From positions 5,628,001 through 5,692,000 of the forward strand of contig JAITYX010000025.1 of NCBI GenBank assembly GCA_021018815.1: DNA of 64,000 bases. Direction: 5' to 3'. The position numbers were made by a program, and so were the translations under genes. Positions 1 to 11,917 of the stretch are shown piece after piece. The stretch is from Talinum fruticosum. Taxonomy: Eukaryota; Streptophyta; Magnoliopsida; Caryophyllales; Talinaceae. The notes below the pieces were generated by a model, which made no database searches, was not told where the DNA came from, and worked only from the letters and a program-made list of their open reading frames with translations. Position 1 is the stretch's first letter; every line of letters starts with the position of its first letter.

Positions 1-3000
1 CAACACGTCCTCCATCAATTCCTTTCACATAAACACCACAATTGAAGGTCATCCTCCCTTCATTTCGAGCCTCATTATGAAATAACATTCCATTCACTGT
101 GTATGTTGTCCATGTTTTCACTCTCCTTAAAGGACCTTGAGCTAATTGCATCAAGTAAACATGCTTTTCATCATGATATACTCGATAATAATGAATTCGT
201 GTCAATAACATAGTATTGGTTTAGTTTATCAAAAATGAAAAACCAATACTAATAAATTTGAGGCATGAGCATTAAGTCTTAATATATGATGCTCACAGCT
301 CCTTTGAACCAATCTTCGAACTCACTTTCCACCATTGCATCAATTGCCGCATCACTAAATTCAGCATACATAGCTCGTTTTTGGTCTTCGAAGAGACCGA
401 GTTTAAATTGTTTATTAATATTACATCATCATTGCCAAAACAATTGATTGAAACGAGTGTTGTATAGGACAAGATAAACTCACTCAAGGTAAGGTTTAAC
501 TTCGGAACAGTTCAAGTAAAACATGGATATGTGCAGCCGTCTTTTCCTTATCATCAAGGAAACGCGGAGTGAACTTCCCAATTGGAGCACCTTCTGGTAT
601 GAATACCGAAAGAGTAGGATTGTGGTATGGAACTTCACTCCCTTTATTTCATCGACTTCTATTGCGCATACAAGGCACATTAGAGCCGAAATAGTAAGAT
701 GCAAAATATATTTCTTCAAATCGTGCATATTTTTCAGCGATACTCCCTTCGAGCTTCGATTTGTTTCCTATGGATCTCTTCAATCGGCCAAAGAACCTCT
801 CAAATGGATACATCCACCGGTATTGTACCGGACCACCCAATTTTGCTTCCTCCTCCAAGTGAACAGGCAAGTGTTCCATCACATTGAAGAACCCAGGAGG
901 AAATATTGTTTCCAATTTACAAAGTGTTATTGACATATTTTGATGCATTTGCTCTAACTCCGTATCCCGTAAAACAGATGAGCAAAGTTTCTTGAAGAAC
1001 TCACTAATTTCAATGAGAGACACTAAAACCTCATTCAGGAGTGCACTAAATGCTATTAGAAGAAGACTCTCCATGAAAACATGACAATCATGACTTTTCA
1101 TGCTATGGAACTTAGTGGAGTTTGGGTCTATAAGGTATGAAATGTTAGAGCAAGTAATCATCCGGCATTTTCAACTCTCTTGCCCATTCACATATTGGCC
1201 TCTTCTCGCTCCAAGGTCAACACATATTTTTCCTTCGATTTGAGAATTTTACCATTTAGTCCATGCTTTAAATTCAACTCCATACGATCACACAACTCTT
1301 CCAAATCCATTCCTGCATTGATATCATCCTTTTTTTCCGAGGAATATCCATAATAGTGTTAATTATATTCTCAAAAAGTTCTTTTCAATGTGCATCACAT
1401 CTAAGTTGTGGCGAAGCAATTGATCTTTCCAATATGGAAGCTCCTTTTGTCCAATTATGATCCTTTTTGAACCCCGAATTGTTGATTTCCTACTCTTACG
1501 TTACTTTGGGAAAGTTTTCAACCCATTGTTTTATTTCTTCCCCGTATATCGACGAGGAGGACCCGAATGTATGGTTTTTTATTTTGTAAACGCAATGCTA
1601 TTCCTTCGGAACGCGTGACTTCGTGGCAAAAACCGCCGATGGAAATCAAACCATGAAAATTTTCGCCCATTTCTAAGTTTTAATGCTTTTTGTTGATTCA
1701 TACATACCAGGCATGACATGGCACCATGAGTACTCCATCTAGACAACATACCGTATGCCAAGAAATCATTAATGGTCCACATCAATGCAACCTTCATGAG
1801 AAAGTTCTCACCTTTTGAAATATCATATGTTTCCACACCATCTTGCCATAGTGTTTTCAACTCATCAATAAGAGGCTGCAAATACACATCAATTTTATTT
1901 TTCGGATTTGTAGGCCCTATTACGATGCATGTCTAGAACATATAAGGCGTCGTCGTGCATAACTCTGGTGGTAGACTATAGGGCGTAACAACGATCGGCC
2001 AGATTGAATAAGACCTTGATGGTTGGCTGAATGGATTAAACCCATCCACGCACAAACCAAGTCTAATATTTCTAGGCTCAGTAGCAAATTCGGGGTGAAC
2101 TCTATCAAAATGTTTCCATGCTTCACCATCCGAATGATGACAAATGACACCATCTTCTCTTACATTCTCATAATGCTATCTCATGTGCTCCGCTGTGGTT
2201 TTTGAAGCAAACAAGCGCCGAAGTCTCTAATGGCAAGTAATGCATCCTTGCGGACGAAGTCCTTTGACTTTTTCTTGTCTTTCCCTTTGATGCTTCCATC
2301 TCACATGCCCACAAAACTTGCATGAATCAAGATTAATGTCCTCTTTGTAGAACAACATGCAACCTTTTTGACAACAATCAATTTTTGGACATCCATCCCA
2401 AGATTTTTAATGGCCTTCTTTGCATGGTGAATGTCACGAGGAACTCGGTTATCGGGGGACAAATCTCCTTCATAAGTTGAGCAATCTCATTAAAGCAATT
2501 TTAAGGCATGTTGTAGTCGGACTTGATACTCAACAGTCTAACGGTGGCGGACAACTCGGTGTGAATTTTATTTCGTACCCACAAAGGTCGTTGTGCAGAC
2601 CTCAACCATATTAAAGAAAGTTTAGGCATTGGTATTTGGAGGCTCACTTGTAGAGCCTTGATTTGAGATCATGGCATCTATGACCATATCATTCATACGA
2701 TCGATATTTGATTCTACATCGCCGTAGTTCATATGATTAGAGCCACTTACGTCGTTGAATATGTTAGAAGTCATACCACCATCCTCATGTAAATGAGGAT
2801 CTATTTCTCAATGACTAGTCCAATACCAATAGTTTGGAAGAAAACCACATTGATAAAGGTGTAACCGAACTTCATCGGGATCCTTATACTTCCGATTTTT
2901 GTATTTGCGACATGGACACCTACATTATTGATTATGTACAAATTCCGATTGACTTCTAGCATGTGCATCAAACTCCTCAACCCCGTCTAAAAACTCTTGT

Positions 3001-3055
3001 CTAGACCCAACCCTACCAGGTAATAACCTACGATACATCCATCTACGATGCGTAG
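1..3055 (-). pseudogene. CACTA TNP2-like transposase, degraded, 3' part outside window
   Basis: Read on the minus strand, the domains come in the usual CACTA order. The transposase-associated N-terminal domain lies at about 3045-2815 (RRWMYRRLLPGR, then CPCRKYKN and NYWYWTSH), with an in-frame stop. The Transposase_21 core is at about 2153-1579 (LQPLIDELKTLW, ALMWTINDFLAYGMLSRWST, NGRKFSWFDFHRRFLP). A DUF4218 domain is at 1161-649 (KSHDCHVFMESLL, FNVMEHLPVHL, GGPVQYRWMYPFERF). An open stretch at about 215-1 matches the segment after DUF4218 (VKTWTTYTVNG, GVYVKG) and continues past the left edge. Several frameshifts separate the blocks, so it cannot encode an intact enzyme. In intact relatives this protein cuts and transfers the transposon ends in the nucleus. 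Family assignment is firm. Confidence 0.88.
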
Positions 3056-3650
3056 GCCCGTCTATATATATTCCGATTGACATTTAACAATTTGTTAAAT
3101 TATTAGTTAGTAATCAATACATGGAGATGTTATGGTTACATTTCTTCTATAATGAACATAATATATATAACCATTATGCATTGAACATATACTTTTCTTA
3201 TACATAAATTTCTTTAATTTCTATATTTTACTCTTAATTATTTACGTCATCATTAAACAAACCATACCTAATTAGCATAAATAAACTCACACAAAAATAA
3301 TTGATTACATTATTTCTACCTAATTAGTATAAAATAACGCACACACAAGTAACCACTATTTATTAATAATTTGTCAAATGTTCAATAAATTTATAAACAA
3401 ATCACAAACAATTGCACATATATAAATCACAAATAACATTGACTTCAACTTCAACAATAATTTCCAACAAATCTAACCTCACATACTTTAAACAAGACAA
3501 CATATAAAACATAAATAACACAATTGCACATTTTTCTTTTCAAATTCATTCACAAACAACATTAATTTGCAACAAATTATATAAAATCATTAATTTGAAA
3601 TTAAATTATTGAAAACCCTAAATCTAATAACAATCAAGAAAACAATACCT

Positions 3651-3890
3651 TCAAACTAAGCGGGGTAGGACAAGCGTGCGGTGACGGCAACCTCCTCCGA
3701 GCGGCAGCAGCGGCGGTCCAAGTGGCGGGAGCAACCAAGGAGAACTCACCCGTCTTTGACTTTTGGTTTCCTCGGGCGGTGGACCAAGGGCGGTGGACGG
3801 AAGCGGGGACGGCTGGAGACGATGGCGGCGATCGACCGGCGGCCGGAGGGGGTTTGTGGATGCGTGGTGGTGAGCTGGGCGATCGCTCAC
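3651..3890 (-). other. GC-rich leader region of the younger CACTA element
   Basis: This is a GC-rich island inside AT-rich sequence, directly internal to the (CT)n tract and subterminal repeats. It is open on both strands (about 79 codons on minus), but the translations are Pro/Arg-rich low complexity and match no family I know. The same layout of terminus, subterminal repeats, purine/pyrimidine tract and GC-rich block recurs at 9107-9401 and 36640-36780. I therefore read it as an untranslated leader or first exon rather than a separate gene. Confidence 0.5.
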
Positions 3891-3903
3891 AAAATCGCTC
3901 GCA

Positions 3904-3905
<2 letters not shown>

Positions 3906-3940
<35 letters not shown>
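3906..3940. repeat. (CT)n microsatellite
   Basis: About 17 uninterrupted CT units, which read GA on the minus strand, lie between the GC-rich leader and the subterminal repeats of the CACTA element. Confidence 0.95.
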
Positions 3941-3943
<3 letters not shown>

Positions 3944-3989
3944 CTTTCGGTTCTTTAGTCCGGCCGAAAGGCCAGATCTAAATTTTATT

Positions 3990-4368
3990 CATCTATAGCG
4001 ACGGAATAGTCTGTCATCTGTTCAGTCGCTAATAAAAAAATTTTATTAGGTACGAACAACGATGGACTATTCTGTCGCTATAGAGTAAATTAATTATTTA
4101 TACTTTTTTTTCCTAGAACCGAAAATTCTAAATACCCCAGCTACGACTTAGCGACAGAATATCCCGTCGCTAATTCCTTCGAGAGATCGAATAGCGACAG
4201 ATATTTCCGTCGCTAATTCCAAATTAGCGACGGATACCTTTTTCCGTCACTAATTCCATCGTTGTCTCGACACAGCTTGCTTGGTTTTTGTTAGTTTCCG
4301 TCGTTGATTACGTCAGTTGTTTGGCGAAGGAACTGTATCGGTCGCTAATTAACAGTTTTGTAGTAGTG
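3990..4368 (-). repeat. CACTA subterminal repeats and terminal inverted repeat
   Basis: The motif TAGCGACGGA or its complement TCCGTCGCTA occurs at least eight times in both orientations, often as pairs such as AGCGACAGATATTTCCGTCGCT. The block ends in TTTTGTAGTAGTG at 4356-4368, the reverse complement of the CACTA terminus. In En/Spm elements such subterminal motifs are the binding sites of the element's own DNA-binding protein; that role here is inferred from the family. Confidence 0.88.
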
Positions 4369-5110
4369 CACCACATATAGGACATTCGTGTCTATGTGCA
4401 TATTCTTTTCGGTACAATATGAAATCGTTGGGGCATGCATATATCTTCTTATACCCCATTCCCATAGGACACAACATCCTCTTCACCTCATATGTACGGC
4501 TAGGAAAGACATTGTCTTACGAGAGTATATCTTTGAGCGGACTCAACAAGTCCGTGAAACTTGTCACTCTAACCATTAGCCGTTTTCAAGTTTATCAACC
4601 TCAACACAACCGATAAACGGGTATATTTATCACACCGGGTTAAAGAGGATTCTCCAAATCAGCTAACAATCACTCCAATACAATGTGGTTGATCGACTAA
4701 TTCACCTACTACTTCACGAACCATATCTTCGGATCGATCTTCTAATTTCATACTCGCTAGCTTCATTTTGATCATACCCTTCCTCTTCTCCTATGCCATT
4801 ATTCACGGACTCCTCTTTCTCATGTCATACCTACACCTTATAAGATGTGTCAAATTCATGCTGATATAGTTGACCTTTTACAACCTTAAGGAGCAATCTT
4901 GAGGAGTTAAAACATCGTAAACACGACGATGAATATCGAGTATTCTCCAAATTTGGTTGCATGTTCAATGGCAATATCTAGAAAGTTATTAACACCATCA
5001 CGATATTCTACACTCCTCCTATCGCTAAACCCACGCTCGATCCATACCTTACCCCTAAACATAAGAAGCAATTCACCGCATATAGTTCGGAAAGTATGTA
5101 CTTTCATCAT
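4369..5110 (-). pseudogene. CACTA TNP2-like transposase, N-terminal part, split at 4368
   Basis: On the minus strand a transposase-associated domain begins near 5070 (KVWIERGFSDRRS, YRDGVNNFLDIA) and has lost its CPC motif by frameshift. A second conserved block follows at about 4600-4370: acidic linker remains (ASEYEIRRSIRRYGS), then LKDILS and LCPMGMGYKKIYACPNDF, ending with RHECPICG. One in-frame stop lies after LKDILS. Coding similarity ends at 4369, within the cysteine-rich block, because the younger CACTA element starts at the next base. The remaining part of the gene must lie beyond the left edge of the window, on the far side of that insertion. Confidence 0.82.
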
Positions 5111-5298
5111 TTAGTTACGCTCAAATAATATAACAAGAGCCTAAGATCCTTCTATAGGGATAGATGGTCCTAAACCCATTCAAGAATAATAGGTACCTAG
5201 ACCGTGTAGCAAAATCTTATTCACACATTTGACGAAATTCCGGCATCATTTTCCCTTAGTCCTTCAACTGCAAAGCATATGAAAACAAAATGGCTAAT

Positions 5299-5347
5299 GT
5301 GTATATCCTTACTTAATTGTATGGTAAGATAAGGTAAGGACATACAC
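5299..5347. repeat. Short inverted repeat (hairpin)
   Basis: GTGTATATCCTTAC (5299-5312) and GTAAGGACATACAC (5334-5347) pair over 13 of 14 bases around a 21-base loop, just left of the solo LTR. No function is apparent. Confidence 0.6.
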
Positions 5348-5364
5348 ATCAAACTCATCGTCAT

Positions 5365-7620
5365 TGTTAAGTCGTATTTTATACGTATTTTTAGTAGTTA
5401 TTGAGTTTATATTATATAGTTTATTTTATCTAATTTATTCTATTTTGTCTATTTATAGGTAATTATCGAATAAAGTGGGGAAGAGAAGAAAATTCGTTAA
5501 AAGTGGATTTTTAGCTACCGACAAGCATCCAAGAAAATATATGAAGTCGGTCCATAAATATAATGTGTAATAAAATATTTATTTTATGATATTATATTTT
5601 AGGAAATCCTAATTGGAATAGAAAAGGAAACTTAGAAGAGAAGAAAGAGAAATAAACTCTAACTCTTTCACCCTATATATACTACTTATTATCATCATGG
5701 AGAGGGACACCAAGGAAGCCAGCCACATACATCCCAGCCACCTCACGTTCTCCTCGCTGCATCTGCTGCCGCTGCTCCTTGTTGCACTCGCTGCCGCTGC
5801 TCCTTGTTGCACCCGCTTGCTGTCCACGGCAGTCACACACCAGCCCACACAAGCAGCCACCCTAGCTGCTGCCTCCTAACGTTCACCAGCCCACTTCACG
5901 TTTCCTTGTTGCTGCTCCTTGCTGTCCGCACCTCCTCCCGGCTGCACCGTACTGCTGCTGCTGCTCCTTGCTGGCTGCACCGTGCTGTCCGCTGCCCAGC
6001 CAGCCACCATCCATCATCATCTTCTTCATCTTCCCGGGTCAAAGAAACTAATATCGGTAGTATAATTTAGTTTTGCAATTTTTATTAGAAAAGATTGAGT
6101 TTTTATTGATAGATTAATACTAAAGATGCTAGTTTTATTTAGTTTACATGTTTTAAATTACATGATGTGTGAGTAGTTTTTCTTATACTTAGTATAATCT
6201 CATTGAAGCCATGTTAAATTATTTATTTTGAAACAAAGTTTTGATTTTTATTTTCTTATTGATTTGATCCATAATTCTATGATAATTTGTGTTTAATGTT
6301 TATGAATTTATGTCTAATTAATTAGAGTGCACGCTATTTAGTTTTATATAAATTCATGTGATAGTTTAGAGGGTTTAAGTACGTAATTGCTTGATCTTTT
6401 AGACATAAGTATCACCCTAGTTAATCATGGATGGCTCATACCCATCTCTTTTAATTAGGAAATTATCATAGATCCTTCTTAAATCAATTTGCTAGTAGAT
6501 TGGTTATTAGGTGTTAGATGATGTTTTTCTAATACTTAATGCTCTAATTTGATTAAATTCTAGTGCTAGTACTAAGGTTATCAATATTAGTAGGGTTTAT
6601 ATTAGGGCTAGGCCTAAGTAAACTAATAACTAAGGAAAAACGGGGAAGATCCGCTAGTGGTTGTCTTCTACAGTTTAGCTCATGGGTAGATCAATTTGTG
6701 TGTTAATGATAAATAATAATTTGCATGGTGGATATAGATTATACTAAGTGTTTTTATAAATTTGCTATTTTTGATAATTATTTGTTTGCTTTTAGTTATT
6801 TTCTTGAGTTTATTGATTTTTACTTATAAAGTTATAGTCTTTTATTATCAATTTCATTAAACCCCCTAAAGATCATTATTTTAGATTAGTTTTAGTAATT
6901 TTAATTTAATTTTATTTTGAGTCTTTATATATTTTAATTTTCAGAATTAATTTTCTATTAGTTTTTATTATTTTTGAGTCAGTTTGTTAGAAATTAGTTT
7001 TAAAATAGTTTCTTTTGTTATTTTTTGTGTTTTATTTTCTTTTAGGGTTTAGATAGAGTCCTAGTTTGCTGTGATTAAATTTTAGAATTTTTGGAATTAA
7101 TTTGATATTTTTTCAGATTTAATTCTTGAATTTAATTACTGCAGGTTTTTAATAAAATAAATTCGTAAATTAGATTTTAAATTTTTTTTTATATTTTTAG
7201 GGTCTGGTTAGGTTTAGAAAATTATTATTATTATTCTGGGTAATTTTAGTATTTAATTTCGTAATTATTTAAGTGCAGAATTTTACTTATTTAATTTTCT
7301 GTTTTAGAATTTGTTTATTTTCTGCTTTAGTTTTCTGTTTTAATTGTTCTAAAAATATACAAAAATATTTCTGGGTTATTGTAGTTTTATTATTATATAT
7401 AAATTATTTATTTAGTTATTAGATAATTTTCTATGAATTTTAGTTATTGATTTTAATTTATATTTTCTGTTTTGTTTTTAAGAGTAGTAAATTTAATTAG
7501 ATTAAAACTTGCATGTTATTATATCTTTCCTCGTGGATTCGATCCCTACTTGCCCTTGCTATATTGTTTATTATAAGTTTAAGTAGTGGCTTAATTTGTT
7601 GCTGTACGACAAGCTTAACA
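5365..7620 (+). mobile_element. Solo LTR of an Athila-like Ty3/gypsy retrotransposon
   Basis: It starts TGTTAAGTCG and ends AAGCTTAACA (TG...CA), and is flanked by a perfect 5-bp target duplication, GTCAT, at 5360-5364 and 7621-7625. It has no primer-binding site, no internal domain and no partner LTR nearby. The same LTR appears in reverse at 48375-50789 and, truncated, at 55296-56315, where gag and a tRNA-Asp-type primer site identify the family as Athila. A solo LTR forms by recombination between the two LTRs of one element. The central C-rich part (5690-6060) is open for up to 88 codons but looks like LTR leader, not a gene. Confidence 0.92.
5674..5681 (+). promoter_or_regulatory. Probable TATA box of the solo LTR promoter
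   Basis: TATATATA lies about 310 bp into the LTR and directly before a C-rich transcribed-leader-like segment, the expected U3/R position. Inferred from sequence and position only. Confidence 0.45.
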
Positions 7621-7625
7621 GTCAT

Positions 7626-8439
7626 CATAATTGCACCCGAAAAATGCTAGGGGAAATGATATCTTGTCAAATGTATGATAAATATTATAATAGCCACATA
7701 ACGTATTATCATAATATTCTCAACCTATTCAACATGAACAATTCAAAAATCTATACATACCAAGCTAACATCATGAGCGTTATACGCACATTTATGCACG
7801 TACCGCAACTTAGGATAACTTTTTAGGTACAAATTTTTGAACGGGTTCTCTAAGCTTATGAAATGCATGCGATAATTTATAAAAAGCATAGATTGGTAAG
7901 CAAAATAAGCAGAATTATATACAATTCAGCATGTCATTTATCAAATTACATAAAAATAAAACGATGTTATTCAAGTATATTCCTCTTTTTTCTTAAATGG
8001 TCATAAGTTTTTATTTTTGTACTTGGTTAAATTTCTCTTTTTTAAATACATATATAGCTTTTTTTCCCTCTATTTGGTGTGTAAGAGGAATGTTTAGGAA
8101 TGTCATTTATCATTGTTTATTACCTTTTTTTCCATTTGAACCCTCTACCTGTCTTCCCTTTCTTCGTGGACAGCACTCCATACTGCAGATATACTCCATG
8201 TTTTTCCTTGTGAACCCGCCCTCATTGTTAAAGAAAACAAGGGTTATGGGAACTCTGGTTCTAGTTATGTCTTGGGTCGTTAAAGCAAATTAAAAGGTAG
8301 CCTCGACATTTTATTTATATTCATTATTGTCTTATGCATTACGTAAATTTCAAAAAATTATGTACTCTAGTTTACGATCATGTATAATGCAATAAACTTG
8401 CAACCGAAAAGGAAACCGAAAATTTTGATAATTGGATAA
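7626..8439. other. AT-rich intron-like DNA, no gene seen
   Basis: This is the continuation of the older CACTA element to the right of the solo LTR. The open frames here (76 and 98 codons) have no recognisable domains and no coding-like composition. I see nothing else. Confidence 0.5.
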
Positions 8440-8855
8440 ATTATTCCACCCCAACATCACTTCATCAAAATAAATAAATTTGATAACAAATTTATCTTTA
8501 TGACAAGTTTTTGGGGATAGTCCTATATCCAATTATTTACAATTTCTATTAAATTTTCTCCCTTTTGATCCTAAACCCTAAATCATAAATCTTTTTATTT
8601 TTCTAAATCCTAAACCATAAATTTTTCTATTTCCCCAAACCCCTTAACCATAAATTTTTTCTATTTCTCTAAACCCTAATCAAATTTGGATACAAACAGA
8701 CTTGACTTAACTTCACTTGACTAAGCAAGAGCAAAAGATTGATTTCCTCATAAGAAAATTAGATAAAACAAAATCACCTCGTCAAAATAAACAAATTTGG
8801 ATACAAATTTATCTTTATGATAAGTTTTTGGGGATAGCCCTATATCCAAAAATCT
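8440..8855. repeat. Diverged direct duplication with telomere-like minisatellite
   Basis: About 75 bp at 8459-8532 recurs at about 8775-8850; both contain the segment ATTTATCTTTATGA followed by AAGTTTTTGGGGATAG. Between the copies, 8566-8690 holds about three imperfect units of roughly 40 bp built on CTAAACCCTAAATCATAAAT, followed by a T-rich stretch. The CCCTAAA words resemble plant telomere repeats but do not form a perfect array. Confidence 0.65.
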
Positions 8856-9106
8856 TTCTATTTGTCTAAATCCTAAACAAATTTGGATACACTCTTTCGA
8901 TTTACCATCCGAATTATCATTCTATTTCCGTATAATTATTAAATCCTAAACTCCTAAACCCATTTCTCAAAATCTCACACATTTCATGAATTTCTAACTC
9001 AACAAACTAAACAAATGTTACCTCATTCTCAATAAACGATTCAAGATTTCAACAATCTCAAGCATTATCTACATTCTCAACATTTAACTAAGCACCACAA
9101 ATACAT

Positions 9107-9401
9107 TTAACATTCAACTACCATATTTTGCAAATAACTTAAAGTGAAAAATAAAAGAGGAGAGAGATTCATACCGGAAGAACGATGACAACAGAGCAGA
9201 GTGAGTGAAAGGCAAGAGGGAGAAGCAACCACGAGTGACGAGTGAGAGATGAGAGCGAGAGCAGGGACAACGACAGCTTGACGACGACAAGGAAACCGAC
9301 ACCAACGAGGAAAGCATACCAGCGACAAGGGCGATGAGAGTAAGCGGACCTAGATCCGTAGTAGTGGATGAGAGCAAGCTGGAGAGGGAGAGTGAGAGCA
9401 A
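9107..9401 (-). other. GC-rich leader region of the older CACTA element
   Basis: This is a comparatively GC-rich, purine-rich (plus strand) block just internal to the subterminal repeats. Overlapping minus-strand frames of 73 and 95 codons are Ser/Leu-rich and match no protein family I know. The position parallels 3651-3890, so it is probably untranslated leader. Confidence 0.45.
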
Positions 9402-9429
9402 GAGTAGAGAGAAGATTGTGAAATTGGGG

Positions 9430-9714
9430 TGAGGAGTAATTCTCGCGTTTTAGGTCTTATCTCGAGACACATTTCACTATGGTTCATTGAAAGAACCGCA
9501 GTAATATAACACATATTACTATGGGTTCTTTCGGAGAACTGTAGTACAATGTCTACTAGTTAACCTATGACAACGGTTTAGTGAAACAATCATAGTAATA
9601 GGTTTAATAAAACACCGCTTATTTACAAAAATGTCACCGCCTTATTTTTTATGACAGTTTTCTTTGTAACGAGTTGTTAAAGGCCCATTGTTAAAAGTCG
9701 TTTTTGTAGTAGTG
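9430..9714 (-). repeat. CACTA subterminal repeats and terminus (older element)
   Basis: Repeated ACTATGGTTC / GAACCGCAGTAA-type motifs in both orientations are followed by GTTTTTGTAGTAGTG ending at 9714. The same motif family reappears at 40915-41163. Confidence 0.82.
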
Positions 9715-10595
9715 ATTCTACTATTTCAACAATGTTTATTAACATAATTTTTAAGGGTAGATATGCAGATATACTCATAGCCAGTGGAAGCCAAAATACG
9801 AGATTTCTAATTAGAAATATACAACATATTAAGGAAAAAGAATTATTACAATAAGGGAATCATATATAACAAAAAAAAGAAATTTTCTTATAACTAATAT
9901 TTCACATAAATTGATATTTTGAATTTTTAAACCTAATTACTTATACCATTTAATTTTAATAGTCAAGTAACGTGTGCAGTACTGCACTATTCAATTAAAA
10001 ATGGTGAAATAACAAATATTATGTGTTTAATCCTAAGAAATAGTAATATTTACAAGGAAATTTAAAACTAAACATCACCTTCAATTGGGTTGTTAAGACA
10101 TCTACCCCACAAACTAAACCATAAATAGAAATTTTTTATAAAAAAAAAAAAAAAAGCAACGTCCAAAAAATTAAAACCAATACAACTAGAAACAATGGGC
10201 TTACCCCCATTAATGAGCTCATTCCTCCTAGAAAAAGTTCACTTTGTGAGTTTTACTCTACTATCTAGCTCTTATTCTTTCTATTTCCAAACATTACTAT
10301 GTTTTTCTCTCCTCCAATTCTCTCTCCACCTTCAAATTGCGCCAGATATCTATCCAACAAGTCAAAAATTAAATACTCAATCTTCTTCTATATCTCTCTC
10401 TATTCATGCAAATCACAAAGTTAACTTAAAACCTCTGCAATCCGTCCAATTTTTCTCTGAGAAAACTAACAAAGTACAAAGCAGTATTGAACGAATTTTG
10501 CTCTGCACTTCATTCAAATTGACACACAAAGTTGAACGAGAATCAACTCCGCCAAGTTTTCGATCCCCACTTCAACTAGATAAAATTTTCCTATA
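9715..10595. other. AT-rich spacer, no gene recognised
   Basis: This stretch includes a poly(A) run near 10140-10155 and an open frame of 151 codons from 10195. That frame is Ser/Leu/Phe-rich, lacks known motifs and runs across the proposed Helitron start, so I do not call it a gene. Confidence 0.5.
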
Positions 10596-10798
10596 TCTCT
10601 CTATTACTATAGAATTTGCTTTTAATTCACAGAATTTAACTTCAATTTAGGAAAATTCTTAGATACTGGCAATTCTTTAATTTCTAGGGTTCATACGGAA
10701 TAGTTGTTTCACTTTTTTTGTTTGATAGTTTTTTGTTCAATTTCCTACTTCTGAATTTTGGTTTTTCTATGTATACTAGTGTCTGTGACGTTTTCATA

Positions 10799-11530
10799 AT
10801 GAGTGAAGATAACATCGTCCTCCACTTGTATCATGGTGGTAAGTTTGTCCATAAACGAACTCTTAAGTATCGGGCGGGTATTATAAATCTATTGAGCCAG
10901 TTGACATTGACAAATTTTCCTTTTTCGAGTTGAAAGGAATTGCTAAAAACATTGGATATGAAGAAGCTACTATTTCTTTTTTTTTTTTTTTGCTTAATTA
11001 CTAGTACGACCATGAGTTATTGTCTTAGGAGGGTGTTTAATGATACTCAACTCATTGAAATGATAAATAACATAAGGGGTCATAATGATGTGAATGTGTA
11101 CATAATGCATGGGGTAGACGAACCCCAGTTAGAATGTCAAATTTTCCTAGTTCCCAGCAATGAAAACACAACAACATCGATCCCTAGAGCTAGCTACCCA
11201 GAGACCAAACCCGGAAAGTTAAGATCGGAACTAGAGAGGCCAATATATACTTAGAACCGACAAATAACATTCTCCACTTGCAACCAAACTAGGCACAATA
11301 GAAGATTTTGTCCTAATAAAGATAACACTCTTGCCTTAGTAGCCCAACCACGCCCAAGAGTAAAGGCAAACCCAAAAGGGAGCCTATCCTTCCAACATCC
11401 GAGCCAACACAGCAGGAAGCACGATCACCAACTCCACGTAGAGGTAGAGGACGTTGAGGGAGAGGAAGACAATCAAGCACAACACGGGGAGGTAGTTGGG
11501 CATAGGACATTGTAAGTTCCGATCTCTCTA
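10799..11530 (+). pseudogene. MULE (Mutator-like) transposase remnant, PB1-like N-terminus
   Basis: The start MSEDNIVLHLYHGGKFV resembles the PB1-like N-terminal domain found in plant MULE transposases. After a frameshift come DIDKFSFFELKGIAKNIGY and, in yet another frame, LRRVFNDTQLIEMINNIR then NVYIMHGVDEPQLE, which keeps the family's order. From about 11297 the sequence resembles the Pro/Arg/Gly-rich C-terminal tail of such proteins (PRGRGR-like in one frame). The catalytic DDE core and the zinc knuckle are missing, so N- and C-terminal parts are joined by an internal deletion. A poly(T) run at about 10977-10992 interrupts the first block. It is non-functional. Confidence 0.65.
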
Positions 11531-11917
11531 ACCCTTTTTGTTTGTAACACAAAATACATATCCTCTTTAACTAACATATTTGTTTACAACAGATAGCCTC
11601 TTGCAATGCTTCAATATCATGTAACAAACCAAGTATCAAGCTCTAGCAACTCTTACTTTCGCTTGCCATATTTCCTCCACTTGCTTTTGAAATTGTAATT
11701 TGGGAACAATGGCAGTTGTCAACAACTTCTATTGGTTGTAATAACTTTTTAATTAGGTGCAAACTGTGAATCTTTTTGTTAACTCATACAATTTTAAAGA
11801 GGTATATTTTGCATTATGTTTAAACAATGTACTCTATCTATGTATGGCTATTAACATGACTTTGCATGGTAATCATTTGCTATCAACATTTGATGTACTA
11901 CTTGGTATACATAAAAA

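Larger units (their letters stand above)
1..4368 (-). mobile_element. CACTA (En/Spm) DNA transposon, younger copy, 5' end at 4368
   Basis: The element's 5' end is at 4368, where the minus strand starts CACTACTACAAAACTG, the standard CACTA terminus. Going left, the order is: subterminal repeats (3990-4350), a (CT)n tract, a GC-rich leader (3651-3890), an AT-rich intron-like stretch (about 3056-3650) and a decayed TNP2-type transposase gene running off the left edge. The right flank, CAC at 4369-4371, would be the 3-bp target duplication, but the other end is outside the window. The flank at 4369 is itself transposase coding sequence of another CACTA element, so this copy is a nested, later insertion. 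Class and orientation are well supported; autonomy is lost because of stop codons and frameshifts. Confidence 0.88.
4369..9714 (-). mobile_element. Older CACTA element, interrupted by a younger CACTA and a solo LTR
   Basis: The right end at 9714 reads CACTACTACAAAAACGAC on the minus strand, followed by a subterminal repeat block (9430-9714) and a GC-rich leader (9107-9401). The transposase N-terminus appears at about 5090-4369 and breaks off exactly where the younger CACTA terminus starts. The intervening intron-like DNA holds a solo LTR (5365-7620). Joining these pieces into one element is an inference from shared orientation, canonical order and the absence of another terminus between them. 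I found no second end in the window. Confidence 0.7.

Noticed and set aside
10195..10650. Open frame of 151 codons on the plus strand
   Set aside because: Low-complexity Ser/Phe/Leu composition, no motif, and it overlaps the proposed Helitron start.
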